From: Pokkaliibacter plantistimulans
GTDB lineage: Bacteria; Pseudomonadota; Gammaproteobacteria; Pseudomonadales; Balneatricaceae
Reading direction: 5' to 3'
Length of the DNA: 54,972 nucleotides
Assembly (NCBI RefSeq): GCF_003194385.1
Contig: NZ_LAPT01000009.1
Coordinates: 1-54,972, forward strand
Position 1 is the stretch's first letter; each line of letters starts with the position of its first letter. This document shows positions 8,370-16,395 of this stretch, in pieces. A program made the translations under genes and the position numbers. A model generated the notes under the pieces. It searched no databases, had not been told where the DNA came from, and saw only the letters and a list, made by a program, of their open reading frames with translations.

Positions 8370-8386
8370 TTGGCACGCGATCTGCT
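8370..8386 (+). promoter_or_regulatory. Sigma-54 promoter of the nitrite assimilation operon
   Basis: TTGGCACGCGATCTGCT carries the GG (-24) and GC (-12) elements with exactly 10 bp between them, close to consensus YTGGCACG-N4-TTGCW. The predicted start is near 8397. In a nirB context this implies NtrC-type activation under nitrogen limitation; no convincing NtrC site was picked out upstream. Confidence 0.7.
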
Positions 8387-8396
8387 TTAGTGAAAG

Positions 8397-8615
8397 TGAG
8401 TTTGGGGAATGGCAGGAAGCCACCGCGAAGGGACCTCGCATTAATTACAGCAGTGTTGATCCGGTTACGTTGTCGGGTCAGCACACGAACGAAGGCGTTC
8501 TCGCTCTGAATAACATCAGAGGGGAACGCCTTTTTTGTTTTCTGCTTCTGGAAAAAGCGTGCCACTGAGCATCGGCCCAGCCGTTCAGCAGGCAAGCCAA
8601 GAGGGGATGCACGAG
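8397..8615 (+). promoter_or_regulatory. Attenuator-type leader RNA before nitrite assimilation genes
   Basis: About 220 nt of leader between the sigma-54 promoter and the first start codon. It begins with two small adjacent hairpins: TGGC/GCCA at 8410-8422 (loop AGGAA) and GCGA/TCGC at 8425-8439 (loop AGGGACC). A complete intrinsic terminator at 8492-8537 follows. This matches the plan of leaders controlled by ANTAR proteins (NasR in Klebsiella, NasT in Azotobacter), where nitrate or nitrite relieves termination. The loops are 5 and 7 nt rather than the typical hexamer with A1 and G4, so assignment to ANTAR control is inference. Confidence 0.5.
8492..8537 (+). terminator. Leader terminator (attenuator)
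   Basis: Outer stem AAGGCGTTC / GAACGCCTT (8492-8500 with 8524-8532), inner stem CTCTGA / TCAGAG closing an ATAACA loop, then TTTTTT. It lies 78 nt before the start codon of the FAD reductase. Confidence 0.8.
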
Positions 8616-9872
8616 ATGACAGCAGAACGCCTTCTCATTGTCGGCAACGGCATGGCCGCAGACCGCCTGCTTGACGAGCTCCATCACCATTGTCCCGGCC
8701 GTTATGCCATCACCCTGTGTGGTGAAGAAAACAGCGCCGCCTATAACCGCATTCTGTTGTCGCCCTATCTGACCGGTGAGTACAACGAGCAGGATCTGTT
8801 CCTGAAGACGCATCACTGGTATCGCGAGCGTGGCATTGAGGTTCATCTCGGCGGTGCGGTTGAACAGCTGCATGTTGAGCAGGGTTTTGCCATGACCAGC
8901 GATGGCCGTCGCCATGACTTTGACCGGCTGGTAATGGCTACCGGTTCGTTGCCGCTGTCACTCGGGGTTGAAGGTGAGCAGCTACCCGGCGTGATGGCGT
9001 TTCGCACCCTGGCAGATGCCCGTTATCTGCGGCAGCTGCCCGCAGCGTGCAGGCAGGTAGTGGTGATTGGTGGTGGTTTGCTGGGTATCGAAGCGGCTTA
9101 CGGTCTGGTGCAGCAGGGCAAGCAGGTCACCCTGTTGCAGCGTGGTCAATGGCTGCTGAATCGACAGCTGGATGAAGTGGCGGGCGGCTACTTGCAGCGT
9201 CATCTGCAGCGACTCGGCATTGAGGTTCGCCTCGGCGTAAGTACCCGACGCTTTATCGGCGCAGAGCATTTGGAGGCGCTGGAGCTGAATGATGGCGAAA
9301 TTCTCTTCGCCGATCTGGCAGTGCAGGCACTGGGGGTGACGCCACGCACCGAGCTGGCCCGTCAGGCTGGGCTGCAGGTACACAAAGGCATTCTGGTCAA
9401 CGACCAGATGGCCACCAGCGCCAGTGGTGTTTATGCCCTGGGCGAGTGCTGCCAGTGGCAAAGCCAGACCTTCGGTCTGGTCGCACCGATCTGGGATCAG
9501 GCCAGAGTGCTGGCCCGTGCGCTGGCCGGGGAGCAGGACGGTTATCGCTATCAGGATTTCGCGACCAGGCTCAAGGTTTCCGGCATCGATCTGCTGGCGG
9601 CCGGGGTGACCAGCAGCAACAGCTGCCTGACCTATGAAGACCGCGAGTATGGCCATTATCGCCGGATCAATCTGGATGAGCAGGGGCGTATCAGCGGCAT
9701 CGTGCTCTATGGCGATGTCAGTGCCGGTAACGCCTTTATTGATCTGATGAAACAACAAAAACAGGTCAGCCATCTGGGCACTGACCTGCTATTCGGACCG
9801 CAAACCACGGCACTTGAGGCTGAGCCCGAGGCGGTGGAAGACGCAAATGAACCCGTGGCAACGGCCGCTTGA
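8616..9872 (+). CDS. NAD(P)/FAD-dependent reductase of nitrate/nitrite assimilation
   Basis: A 418-residue flavoprotein of the rubredoxin-reductase/NirB N-terminal type. The FAD-binding motif LLIVGNGMAADRLL is at the N-terminus, RILLSPYLTGE follows, the NAD-binding motif VVVIGGGLLGIEAA is near residue 150, and YALGECC lies before the C-terminal domain. It resembles the first half of NirB but lacks the BFD and siroheme domains. Such stand-alone reductases usually pass electrons to assimilatory nitrate reductase (NasC role), which is inference here because no nasA is in the window. Start chosen at 8616: AGAGGGG stands ~9 nt upstream; an earlier ATG at 8607 abuts the SD. nirB begins 21 bp downstream. 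Confidence 0.85.
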   Translation: MTAERLLIVGNGMAADRLLDELHHHCPGRYAITLCGEENSAAYNRILLSPYLTGEYNEQDLFLKTHHWYRERGIEVHLGGAVEQLHVEQGFAMTSDGRRHDFDRLVMATGSLPLSLGVEGEQLPGVMAFRTLADARYLRQLPAACRQVVVIGGGLLGIEAAYGLVQQGKQVTLLQRGQWLLNRQLDEVAGGYLQRHLQRLGIEVRLGVSTRRFIGAEHLEALELNDGEILFADLAVQALGVTPRTELARQAGLQVHKGILVNDQMATSASGVYALGECCQWQSQTFGLVAPIWDQARVLARALAGEQDGYRYQDFATRLKVSGIDLLAAGVTSSNSCLTYEDREYGHYRRINLDEQGRISGIVLYGDVSAGNAFIDLMKQQKQVSHLGTDLLFGPQTTALEAEPEAVEDANEPVATAA

Positions 9873-9893
9873 GATGGGCATGAGGAAACAGAG

Positions 9894-12434
9894 ATGAGCA
9901 AAGCCAAATTAATCGTTGTCGGTAACGGCATGGTCGGCCACCAGTACCTGCAAACCCTGGCTGATCAGGGCGGTCTGGATCATTACGAGGTGACAGTGAT
10001 CTCCGGCGAGCCTCGTGTGGCCTATGACCGTGTTCACCTTTCTGAATTCTTCACTGGTCGCAGTGCTGCGGAGTTGTCCATGGTTGCCCCCGACCAGTAT
10101 GAAAACTGGGGGCTGAACGTGGTGCTGGCGGATCCCGTCACCGCCATTGATCGTGGCTCCAAGTCCGTTGCCCTGAGAAGTAGTGCTGAGCTGCGCTACG
10201 ACGCGCTGGTGCTGGCCACCGGCTCCTATCCCTTTGTGCCTCCGGTGCCGGGGCATGATCGCGAGCACTGTCTGGTGTATCGCACCATTGAGGATCTGGA
10301 AGCCATCATGGCCTCGGCGCAGGGCGCTAAAACGGGCGTGGTTGTCGGTGGCGGGCTGCTGGGCCTTGAAGCTGCCAAAGCCTTGCGTGATCTCGGGCTG
10401 GAAACCCACGTGGTGGAGTTTGCTCCGCGTCTGATGGCCGTGCAGCTGGATGATGCTGGCGGTGCGTTGCTGCGCTCCAAGATCGAATCACTGGGCGTCA
10501 GGGTGCATACCTGCAAGAACACCCAGGTGATCGAGGATGGCGAGCAGTCGCGTCATCGCATGGTGTTTACCGATGGTGAGGTGCTGGAAACCGATCTGAT
10601 CCTGTTTTCGGCAGGGATCCGGCCACAGGATGCGCTGGCACGCCAGTCATCGCTGGAGCTGGGTGAGCGGGGCGGTATTGCCATCAATAATCAGTGTCAG
10701 ACATCGGACCCGGCCATTTACGCTATCGGCGAATGTGCCCTGTGGAACAGGCAGATATTCGGGCTGGTCGCCCCGGGTTATCAGATGGCCAAGGTGGCCG
10801 TCAGCCATCTGCTCGGCGGTGAAGACAGCTTCACCGGTGCGGATATGAGTACCAAACTCAAACTGCTGGGTGTGGATGTGGCCAGCATCGGCGATGCGCA
10901 CGGCCGCAGTGCAGGCAGCCGCAGCTATGTGTACCTCAACGAGCGTACCGAGGTGTACAAGAAGATTGTGGTGGATGCCGAGGGCAAGCATCTGCTCGGC
11001 GCCATTCTGGTAGGTGATGCGGAAGATTACGGGACGCTGCTGCAGTACGCCCTGAATGGCATTGAATTGCCAAAAAATCCTGAAGGTCTGATCCTGCCGG
11101 TCAGTGAAGGTGGCAAGCCTGCCGGTCTCGGTGTAGCTGCACTGCCTGCCACCGCGGCGATCTGTTCCTGCCACGGCGTATGCAAGGGCGATATTGTCGC
11201 TGCGCTGGATGCGGGCTGTGTCGATGTCGGTGGAGTGAAAGCGGCCACCAAGGCGGCCACCGGTTGTGGCGGCTGCTCAGCACTGCTGACTCAGGTAGTC
11301 AACCATGAGCTGGCCAGTCGCGGAGTGGAAGTCAGCAAGGATATCTGTGAGCACTTCCCGTACTCCCGTCAGGAGCTGTTCACGCTGGTCCGATATGACC
11401 AGATCAAAACCTTCAACGAGCTGATCAGCAGGCACGGTAAGGGCCACGGTTGCGACATCTGCAAACCGGCGGTGGCCTCGATTCTGGCCTCCTGCTGGAA
11501 TGAACACGTCCTGAAGAAGCCCCACCGTGGCCTGCAGGACACCAATGACCGTTTTCTGGCGAACATGCAGAAAAACGGCACCTATTCCGTCGTGCCCCGT
11601 ATTCCCGGTGGTGAAATTACACCGGAAAAACTCATCGTCATCGGTCAGGTGGCGAAGAAGTATGAGCTGTACACCAAGATTACCGGTGGTCAGCGTATCG
11701 ACCTGTTCGGTGCCCGTCTGGAAGACCTGCCTGCCATCTGGGGCGAGCTGATCGATGCCGGGTTTGAAACCGGTCAGGCCTATGGCAAATCAGTGCGTAC
11801 TGTGAAGTCCTGTGTGGGTTCCACCTGGTGCCGTTACGGCGTGCAGGATTCGGTCAAGCTGGCACTGGATATCGAGAACCGCTACAAGGGCCTGCGTTCA
11901 CCGCACAAACTGAAATTTGCCGTATCTGGCTGTACCCGCGAGTGTGCTGAGGCACAGAGTAAAGACATCGGCGTGATTGCGACCGAGCACGGCTGGAACC
12001 TCTACGTCTGCGGCAACGGCGGCATGAAGCCACGTCATGCGGATCTGTTCGCCACCGATCTGGATACTGAAACCCTGATCCGCTACATCGACCGCATTCT
12101 GATGTTCTACGTCAAGACTGCTGATCGCCTGCAGCGCACATCAGTGTGGCTGGACAACATGGAAGGGGGGCTTGAGTACCTGCAGCAGGTCATCATCGAA
12201 GACAGTCTGGGCCTTGGCGCAGAGCTGGAGTCTCACATGGCCAGTGTGGTCGATACCTTTGAGTGTGAATGGAAAGCCACGCTGAATGATCCGGAAAAAC
12301 TCAAGCGTTTCCGCCCGTTCATCAACTCGGCAGAAAAGGACAGTGGCATCGTGATGGTTGAGGAGCGCGGTCAGCTGCGACCCGCCACACAGGCCGAGAA
12401 GGGCGAGCTTATTCCACTGGCGAAGGTGGGTTAA
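9894..12434 (+). CDS. nirB: Nitrite reductase [NAD(P)H], large subunit
   Basis: Reduces nitrite to ammonium with NAD(P)H in the cytoplasm; works with NirD. The 846-residue length is normal. Domains in order: FAD/NAD(P) oxidoreductase (VVGNGMVGHQYL at the N-terminus, VVVGGGLLGLEAA near 148), BFD-like [2Fe-2S] domain (CSCHGVCKGDI near 425, TGCGGC near 457), a second small Cys region (GHGCDICKPA near 520), then ferredoxin-like half-domain and siroheme/[4Fe-4S] domain with the ligand pattern CVGSTWC near 640 and GCTRECAEA near 680. It overlaps nothing; nirD starts 120 bp later after three 18-bp repeats. Co-transcribed from the sigma-54 promoter. Confidence 0.97.
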   Translation: MSKAKLIVVGNGMVGHQYLQTLADQGGLDHYEVTVISGEPRVAYDRVHLSEFFTGRSAAELSMVAPDQYENWGLNVVLADPVTAIDRGSKSVALRSSAELRYDALVLATGSYPFVPPVPGHDREHCLVYRTIEDLEAIMASAQGAKTGVVVGGGLLGLEAAKALRDLGLETHVVEFAPRLMAVQLDDAGGALLRSKIESLGVRVHTCKNTQVIEDGEQSRHRMVFTDGEVLETDLILFSAGIRPQDALARQSSLELGERGGIAINNQCQTSDPAIYAIGECALWNRQIFGLVAPGYQMAKVAVSHLLGGEDSFTGADMSTKLKLLGVDVASIGDAHGRSAGSRSYVYLNERTEVYKKIVVDAEGKHLLGAILVGDAEDYGTLLQYALNGIELPKNPEGLILPVSEGGKPAGLGVAALPATAAICSCHGVCKGDIVAALDAGCVDVGGVKAATKAATGCGGCSALLTQVVNHELASRGVEVSKDICEHFPYSRQELFTLVRYDQIKTFNELISRHGKGHGCDICKPAVASILASCWNEHVLKKPHRGLQDTNDRFLANMQKNGTYSVVPRIPGGEITPEKLIVIGQVAKKYELYTKITGGQRIDLFGARLEDLPAIWGELIDAGFETGQAYGKSVRTVKSCVGSTWCRYGVQDSVKLALDIENRYKGLRSPHKLKFAVSGCTRECAEAQSKDIGVIATEHGWNLYVCGNGGMKPRHADLFATDLDTETLIRYIDRILMFYVKTADRLQRTSVWLDNMEGGLEYLQQVIIEDSLGLGAELESHMASVVDTFECEWKATLNDPEKLKRFRPFINSAEKDSGIVMVEERGQLRPATQAEKGELIPLAKVG

Positions 12435-12442
12435 GCATCTCT

Positions 12443-12495
12443 CCACGTTCCAGATAGAAACCACATTCCAGATAGAAACCACTTTCCAGATAGAA
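12443..12495 (+). repeat. Three 18-bp tandem repeats between nirB and nirD
   Basis: CCAC(g/a/t)TTCCAGATAGAAA is repeated at 12443-12460, 12461-12478 and 12479-12495 (last copy one base short), 9 bp after the nirB stop. Nearly perfect, hence probably recent. Confidence 0.9.
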
Positions 12496-12553
12496 CCAGA
12501 GAGGAGCGATGCAACCATCGCTCCTGCGCATAGTGATCAGTGAGGGCGAAATG

Positions 12554-12889
12554 ATGACTGAGTGGGTCAAGGTTTGCAGAAAGAGTGAATTGCCGGACGA
12601 TTCCGGTGTGGGAGCACTGGTCCATGGGCACCAGATTGCACTGTTTTATCAGGCCGAGCTGGATCGTGTTTTCGCCATCGACAATCACGACCCGGTGATG
12701 GATGCCAATGTGATCTGCCATGGCATCATCGGCGATCTGAAAGGCCAGTGGGTAGTCGCATCGCCTTTGCTGAAGCAGCACTACAATCTGGAAACCGGAC
12801 AGTGTCTGGAAAAATCCGAGTTGCGCCTGCGGGTCTGGCCGGTACGGGTCTGTCAGGATCAGATCGAGGTGCAGTGGGCAGGCGCATGA
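12554..12889 (+). CDS. nirD: Nitrite reductase [NAD(P)H], small subunit
   Basis: A 111-residue Rieske-fold protein beginning MTEWVKVC with FAIDNHDPVMDANVICHGIIGD and LRVWPVRV, typical of NirD. As in other NirD proteins, the two Cys-His pairs that hold the Rieske cluster are not conserved, so it is structural or an electron-transfer partner of NirB rather than an iron-sulfur protein. GAGGG lies before a double ATG (12551/12554); either could be used. A bidirectional terminator follows at 12999-13025. A nitrate reductase gene often follows nirD; none does here. Confidence 0.93.
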   Translation: MTEWVKVCRKSELPDDSGVGALVHGHQIALFYQAELDRVFAIDNHDPVMDANVICHGIIGDLKGQWVVASPLLKQHYNLETGQCLEKSELRLRVWPVRVCQDQIEVQWAGA

Positions 12890-12998
12890 GTGCCTACTCT
12901 GCTGGCTGAGCAGGTGTTTACGCTCTGCGGTATGTCGGCGACGGCGTTAACAAGCCTTGCGAAATACTTACGCCGGGCAACTCCTCATTCTCACGGAT

Positions 12999-13025
12999 AA
13001 AGGCGCTGCCTCAGCGCCTTTCACC
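12999..13025. terminator. Terminator between convergent nirD and Rrf2 genes
   Basis: Stem AAAGGCGCTG / CAGCGCCTTT with a CCT loop. T-rich on the plus side and A-rich upstream, so it can serve both strands. Confidence 0.75.
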
Positions 13026-13045
13026 TTTCTAAAACTACAACGTTT

Positions 13046-13528
13046 CTACTCCACCCCGGGTGGTTCCTCATCCACCGCATCGATGGCTGGCTGAGGCTCA
13101 GCACAGTAGCCAATCTTCTGCACGATACCTCGTGCCAGCTCAGCCAGCGTCAGATGGCCCAGTCGCTCGATCAGTACGGCTTCCGCCTGCTGCATGGCTT
13201 CCGCCAGTGCTGCGTTGACGGCCTGTTCGATCAGGCAGTCCGGGTTGTCGATGGACAGACCAAGCGCAAAGACCGGTGACTCTCCCAGCGCCTTGTAGAT
13301 ATCCAGCAGGGTGACCTGCTCAAAGTCACAGCTCAGTGTCCAGCCGCCGCCATGCCCTTTTACAGCGTCCACATAACCCTGCTGTTTGAGGCTGGCCATG
13401 GTCCGCCGCACCACTACCGGGTGGGTGTTGAGCATTTGCGCGAGGCTGTCTGATGTCGCCGAACAGTCATGTTGTTGCATGTGCAGTAGTACGTGCAGCA
13501 TCCGTGACAGTCGGTTATCGGTCCGCAT
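13046..13528 (-). CDS. Rrf2-family transcriptional regulator
   Basis: A 160-residue protein beginning MRTDNRLSRMLHVLLHMQQH, with the Rrf2 winged helix (TSDSLAQMLNTHPVVVRRTM, then QQGYVDAVKGHGGGWTL). The sensor half has a single Cys in DNPDC rather than the three Cys of IscR and NsrR, so it probably does not hold an Fe-S cluster (YwnA-like class). AGGAGA precedes the start at 13528; a longer frame to 13609 runs into the operator region and is unlikely. It is divergent from a thioredoxin-reductase-like gene with two inverted-repeat operators between them, the classic arrangement for a local repressor. Confidence 0.88.
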   Translation of the reverse strand: MRTDNRLSRMLHVLLHMQQHDCSATSDSLAQMLNTHPVVVRRTMASLKQQGYVDAVKGHGGGWTLSCDFEQVTLLDIYKALGESPVFALGLSIDNPDCLIEQAVNAALAEAMQQAEAVLIERLGHLTLAELARGIVQKIGYCAEPQPAIDAVDEEPPGVE

Positions 13529-13602
13529 GGCGGTCTCTCCTGATAAGCCGGGAGGCAGACAATAGCACACCCGCTGATCCGGTCTGGATAATGCGAGCGA
13601 GT

Positions 13603-13633
13603 ACTTCAAGAAACAAATGAAGTTTCCTGAGTT
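13603..13633. promoter_or_regulatory. Operator 1 (imperfect) for Rrf2 regulator
   Basis: Half-sites ACTTCAAGAAAC and GTTTCCTGAGTT with a 7-bp spacer; 8 of 11 inner positions are symmetrical. It has the same half-site sequence and spacing as the perfect operator at 13643-13673. Confidence 0.55.
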
Positions 13634-13642
13634 GACGGATGT

Positions 13643-13673
13643 ATTTCAAGTAACTTAATGTGTTACTTGAAAT
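13643..13673. promoter_or_regulatory. Operator 2 (perfect) for Rrf2 regulator, over the promoter
   Basis: A perfect 12-bp inverted repeat ATTTCAAGTAAC / GTTACTTGAAAT with a 7-bp spacer. It overlaps a plausible -10 (TAATGT at 13656-13661, TTGACG -35 at 13632-13637, 18-bp spacer) for the rightward flavoprotein gene, so binding would repress it. Confidence 0.75.
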
Positions 13674-13720
13674 GACTGGCGTGTAGTGGTCGGTTATGCA
13701 GAGTCGATGGAGGAGGCGTT

Positions 13721-14641
13721 ATGGAAAGTGATGTCATCAGGTTAGAGAGCGATGTCATCGTCATCGGAGGTAACTTTGCCGGGGTGTCGGCTGCCATGCA
13801 GCTGGCCCGTGCGCGCAAGCGGGTCGTGGTCGTGGATGCCGGGCAGCCACGTAATCGTTTTGCTTCTGCATCTCAGGGATTTCTGGGGCAGGATGGATCT
13901 TCTCCGATTGCTATTCAGGCCGTTGCCAAACGTCAGTTGCTGGCGTATCCAACGGTCAGCTGGCTGGAGGGGAGTGCAGAATGGGTGTTCAGGGTCGAAG
14001 ATGAGTTCATCGTGATGCTCGGCGATGATCGTCAGGTGGTCGGGCGGAAACTCATTCTGGCCTCCGGTGTGCGTGATGAGCTGCCCGACATTGCCGGACT
14101 GCAGCCACGCTGGGGGCGGTCGGTACTGCATTGCCCTTACTGTCATGGCTATGAAATTGGTGAGGGGCAGCTGGGTATTCTGGCCAATCACGCCATGGCA
14201 CCGCACCAGTCATTGCTGGTTGCCGACTGGGGGCCGGTGATCTATTTCTCGCAAGGGCAGTTCACACCTGATGAGGAGCAGCGGCAACACATGCAGGTGC
14301 GGGGCATCCAGATTGAATCCAGCCCCGTTGTAGCCATTCTGGGCAACGGCACAGAGATGGATGCTGTGCGTCTTGAGGATGGCCGGGAAATCGTCATGAA
14401 GGCGCTGTTTACCGCACCACGCGTACATCTGAACAGTGGCCTGATTGAGCAACTGGGTTGTCGCTTACTGGACGGCCCGCTCGGCCCCTGTGTGGACGTC
14501 GATGTCTGGGGGCGAACCTCGGTAGAAGGGGTCTTCGCCGCGGGCGACATCGCCATCCAGCGACATAATGCCACGCTGGCCTCCGCGTCAGGAGTGAATG
14601 CAGGCGTGGGTGCTCATCAGTCGTTGCTCGGTATGCTCTGA
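13721..14641 (+). CDS. Thioredoxin-reductase-like FAD flavoprotein
   Basis: A 306-residue pyridine-nucleotide disulfide oxidoreductase with FAD motif VIGGNFAGVSAA (residues 15-26), VVVDAGQPRNRFA, a redox pair CPYC at residues 138 and 141 (HCPYCHGYE), and GVFAAGDIA before the C-terminus. The NADPH-binding GxGxxA motif is not recognisable in the middle (QLGILANHAMAPHQS), which is usual for this TrxR-like subgroup. It probably responds to redox stress through the divergent Rrf2 regulator. True thioredoxin as substrate is not supported by sequence alone. It ends at an intrinsic terminator. Confidence 0.82.
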   Translation: MESDVIRLESDVIVIGGNFAGVSAAMQLARARKRVVVVDAGQPRNRFASASQGFLGQDGSSPIAIQAVAKRQLLAYPTVSWLEGSAEWVFRVEDEFIVMLGDDRQVVGRKLILASGVRDELPDIAGLQPRWGRSVLHCPYCHGYEIGEGQLGILANHAMAPHQSLLVADWGPVIYFSQGQFTPDEEQRQHMQVRGIQIESSPVVAILGNGTEMDAVRLEDGREIVMKALFTAPRVHLNSGLIEQLGCRLLDGPLGPCVDVDVWGRTSVEGVFAAGDIAIQRHNATLASASGVNAGVGAHQSLLGML

Positions 14642-14689
14642 TAGTGGGCTTGCTACCTGCAGCGTGTCAGCGATGTAGGGTAGAAAGAC

Positions 14690-14724
14690 AAAAGGTAGCC
14701 AGCAGATGATGGCTACCTTTTTTT
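14690..14724 (+). terminator. Terminator of the flavoprotein gene
   Basis: Stem AAAGGTAGCCA / TGGCTACCTTT followed by a run of seven T. Confidence 0.85.
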
Positions 14725-14744
14725 GCTATTAAATAGCAAGCTAC
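14725..14744. promoter_or_regulatory. Orphan OhrR-box-like palindrome
   Basis: GCTAT-TAA-ATAGC followed by AAGCTAC, nearly the same as the palindrome upstream of the broken ohr copy (16850-16869), including the preceding T-run and the following TATTT. It lies 3' of the esterase and of the flavoprotein gene, with no gene to control. Confidence 0.55.
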
Positions 14745-14756
14745 TTATTTGAGGCT

Positions 14757-15785
14757 TTATTCAAGATGTGCTTTGAGTTCCTGCCCCGCCTGCCGCATGG
14801 CGGATTTGACTGCCGGCACTTCGGCCAGTGCGTTCAGCAAACCAAAGTCATGGATCATGCCGTTGTAGCGGGTCACCGTGACATCCACTCCTGCGGCATC
14901 CAGTTTGCGGCCATAGGCCTCACCTTCATCACGCAATACATCGAACTCTGCAGTCTGAATCAGCGCCGGTGGTAAGCCCTGTAGCTGAGTCGTGCTGGCT
15001 TGCAGAGGCGAGGCATAGATTTCCTGTCGCTGCTGATTATCCAGTGTGTAGCTGTCCCAGAACCACTTCATCATGTTGCGGGTCAGGAAGTAACCATCCT
15101 GATAGGCGCTGTAGGAGCCATTCTCAAAGTTGGCATCGGTTACCGGCCAGAGCAGTACCTGAGCGCGCAGTTTCGGGGTGCCATAGTGTTTGGCCATCAG
15201 GCTGACCACCGCCGCCATGTTGCCACCTACGCTGTTACCCGCGACGGCCAGACGCGAACCATCCACATGGATGTCCTGACCGTGTTCAGCCACCCAGCGT
15301 GTGGCAGCGTATGCCTGATTGATGGCGACCGGGTAGTGCGCCTCAGGAGAGGGTGTGTAATTGACAAAGACCGCTGCTGCACCCGAGTTCTCCACCAGAT
15401 CGCGCACCAGCCGGGCGTGAGTGGGGAAGTCTCCCAGTACCCAGCCACCGCCATGGAAGAACATGAACACGGGCAGCGTGCCCTTGGCATGAGCCGGGCG
15501 GACAACAGTCAGCTTGATGTCCTGGCCATCCACATGAATGGTTTTGTCGCTGATGCTGACCCCGGACATATCTTCTTTCACACTGGCCTGAGCACCGGCC
15601 AGCACTGCCCGCGCGTCTTTCGGCGACAGCTGCTCGATGGGCTTGCCGCCACCCTGAGCCAGCGCAGTCAGAAAGCCCTGTACCTGATGTTCCACGCCGC
15701 TGTCAGTGGCTGCCTGCACCTGTGAAACGCTAGCGACAGAAAATGCCATGACGGCGGAAGCCAAAAGGGTTTTATAGCCTTGCAT
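14757..15785 (-). CDS. Secreted alpha/beta hydrolase (HSL-family esterase)
   Basis: A 342-residue esterase with an N-terminal signal peptide (MQGYKTLLASAVMAFS, cleavage near VQA-AT) and therefore periplasmic or secreted. It has the hormone-sensitive-lipase family oxyanion motif HGGGW at 111-115, nucleophile elbow GNSVG with Ser185, acid residue in EFDVLRDEG (about 282) and His312 in MIHDFG. AGGAGA precedes the start at 15785. It lies 95 bp downstream of ohr on the same strand and is probably co-transcribed, a pairing in line with an OhrR-controlled organic hydroperoxide response. Physiological substrate unknown. Confidence 0.88.
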   Translation of the reverse strand: MQGYKTLLASAVMAFSVASVSQVQAATDSGVEHQVQGFLTALAQGGGKPIEQLSPKDARAVLAGAQASVKEDMSGVSISDKTIHVDGQDIKLTVVRPAHAKGTLPVFMFFHGGGWVLGDFPTHARLVRDLVENSGAAAVFVNYTPSPEAHYPVAINQAYAATRWVAEHGQDIHVDGSRLAVAGNSVGGNMAAVVSLMAKHYGTPKLRAQVLLWPVTDANFENGSYSAYQDGYFLTRNMMKWFWDSYTLDNQQRQEIYASPLQASTTQLQGLPPALIQTAEFDVLRDEGEAYGRKLDAAGVDVTVTRYNGMIHDFGLLNALAEVPAVKSAMRQAGQELKAHLE

Positions 15786-15880
15786 GCTGTTCTCTCCTGT
15801 TTGCTGCACCCGGAACGAGTGCCTGAAGTCAGCGGCGGGGCAGTATCAGCCCCAGCCGCTGAGAGAAGATGTTGGGTTCA

Positions 15881-16306
15881 TCAAACGATGGTCAGGGTCA
15901 CGTCGATATTGCCGCGAGTCGCATTGGAATAGGGGCAGACGATGTGAGCTTTATTCACCAGCTCTTCAGCCACCGCGCGCTCCAGACCGGGCAGAGAAAT
16001 CTTCAGCTCTACTTCGATGCCGAAGCCGTTCGGAATGGCACCGATACCCACGTGCCCTTCGATAGCGACATCAGCAGGTACCCTGATCTTGTCGCGGGCG
16101 CCGACGAACTTCATGGCTCCCAGGAAGCAGGCCGAGTAACCAGCAGCAAACAGTTGTTCAGGGTTGGTGCCATTACCGCCAGCGCCGCCCAGTTCTTTGG
16201 GGGTTGTCAGTTTGACGTCGAGCACGTTATCGGAAGAGATGGCGCGGCCATCACGACCACCGGTAGCGGTTGCCTGAGCGCGGTAAAGGACTTGTTCAAT
16301 TGCCAT
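15881..16306 (-). CDS. ohr: Organic hydroperoxide resistance protein
   Basis: Thiol peroxidase that reduces organic and fatty acid hydroperoxides using lipoylated proteins; OsmC/Ohr fold, cytoplasmic. The 141-residue length is normal. Catalytic Cys60 (YSACFLGA) and resolving Cys124 (IVCPYSNA) are both present. AGGAGA precedes the start at 16306. It is the intact member of a tandem duplication; the upstream copy (16396-16820) is nearly identical but frameshifted. An OhrR-box-like palindrome is at 16330-16349. No ohrR (MarR family) gene is in the window. Confidence 0.96.
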   Translation of the reverse strand: MAIEQVLYRAQATATGGRDGRAISSDNVLDVKLTTPKELGGAGGNGTNPEQLFAAGYSACFLGAMKFVGARDKIRVPADVAIEGHVGIGAIPNGFGIEVELKISLPGLERAVAEELVNKAHIVCPYSNATRGNIDVTLTIV

Positions 16307-16329
16307 GATCTTTCTCCTGTTGCGCAGCT

Positions 16330-16349
16330 GATTTTAAATCGTGCGCTAC
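16330..16349. promoter_or_regulatory. OhrR-box-like operator upstream of ohr
   Basis: GATTTTAAATCGTGCGCTAC, a degenerate form of the GCTATTAAATAGC-N2-GCTAT palindrome found upstream of the second ohr copy. It lies 24 bp upstream of the ohr start. Confidence 0.4.
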
Positions 16350-16395
16350 TTATTGAGTGCTTCGTTGTATTCAGAGTCTGGTGTCAGACCATCGC

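Noticed and set aside
15000-15725. Rightward 241-codon frame opposite the esterase
   Set aside because: Antisense to a clear HSL-family esterase with full catalytic triad; no family features of its own.
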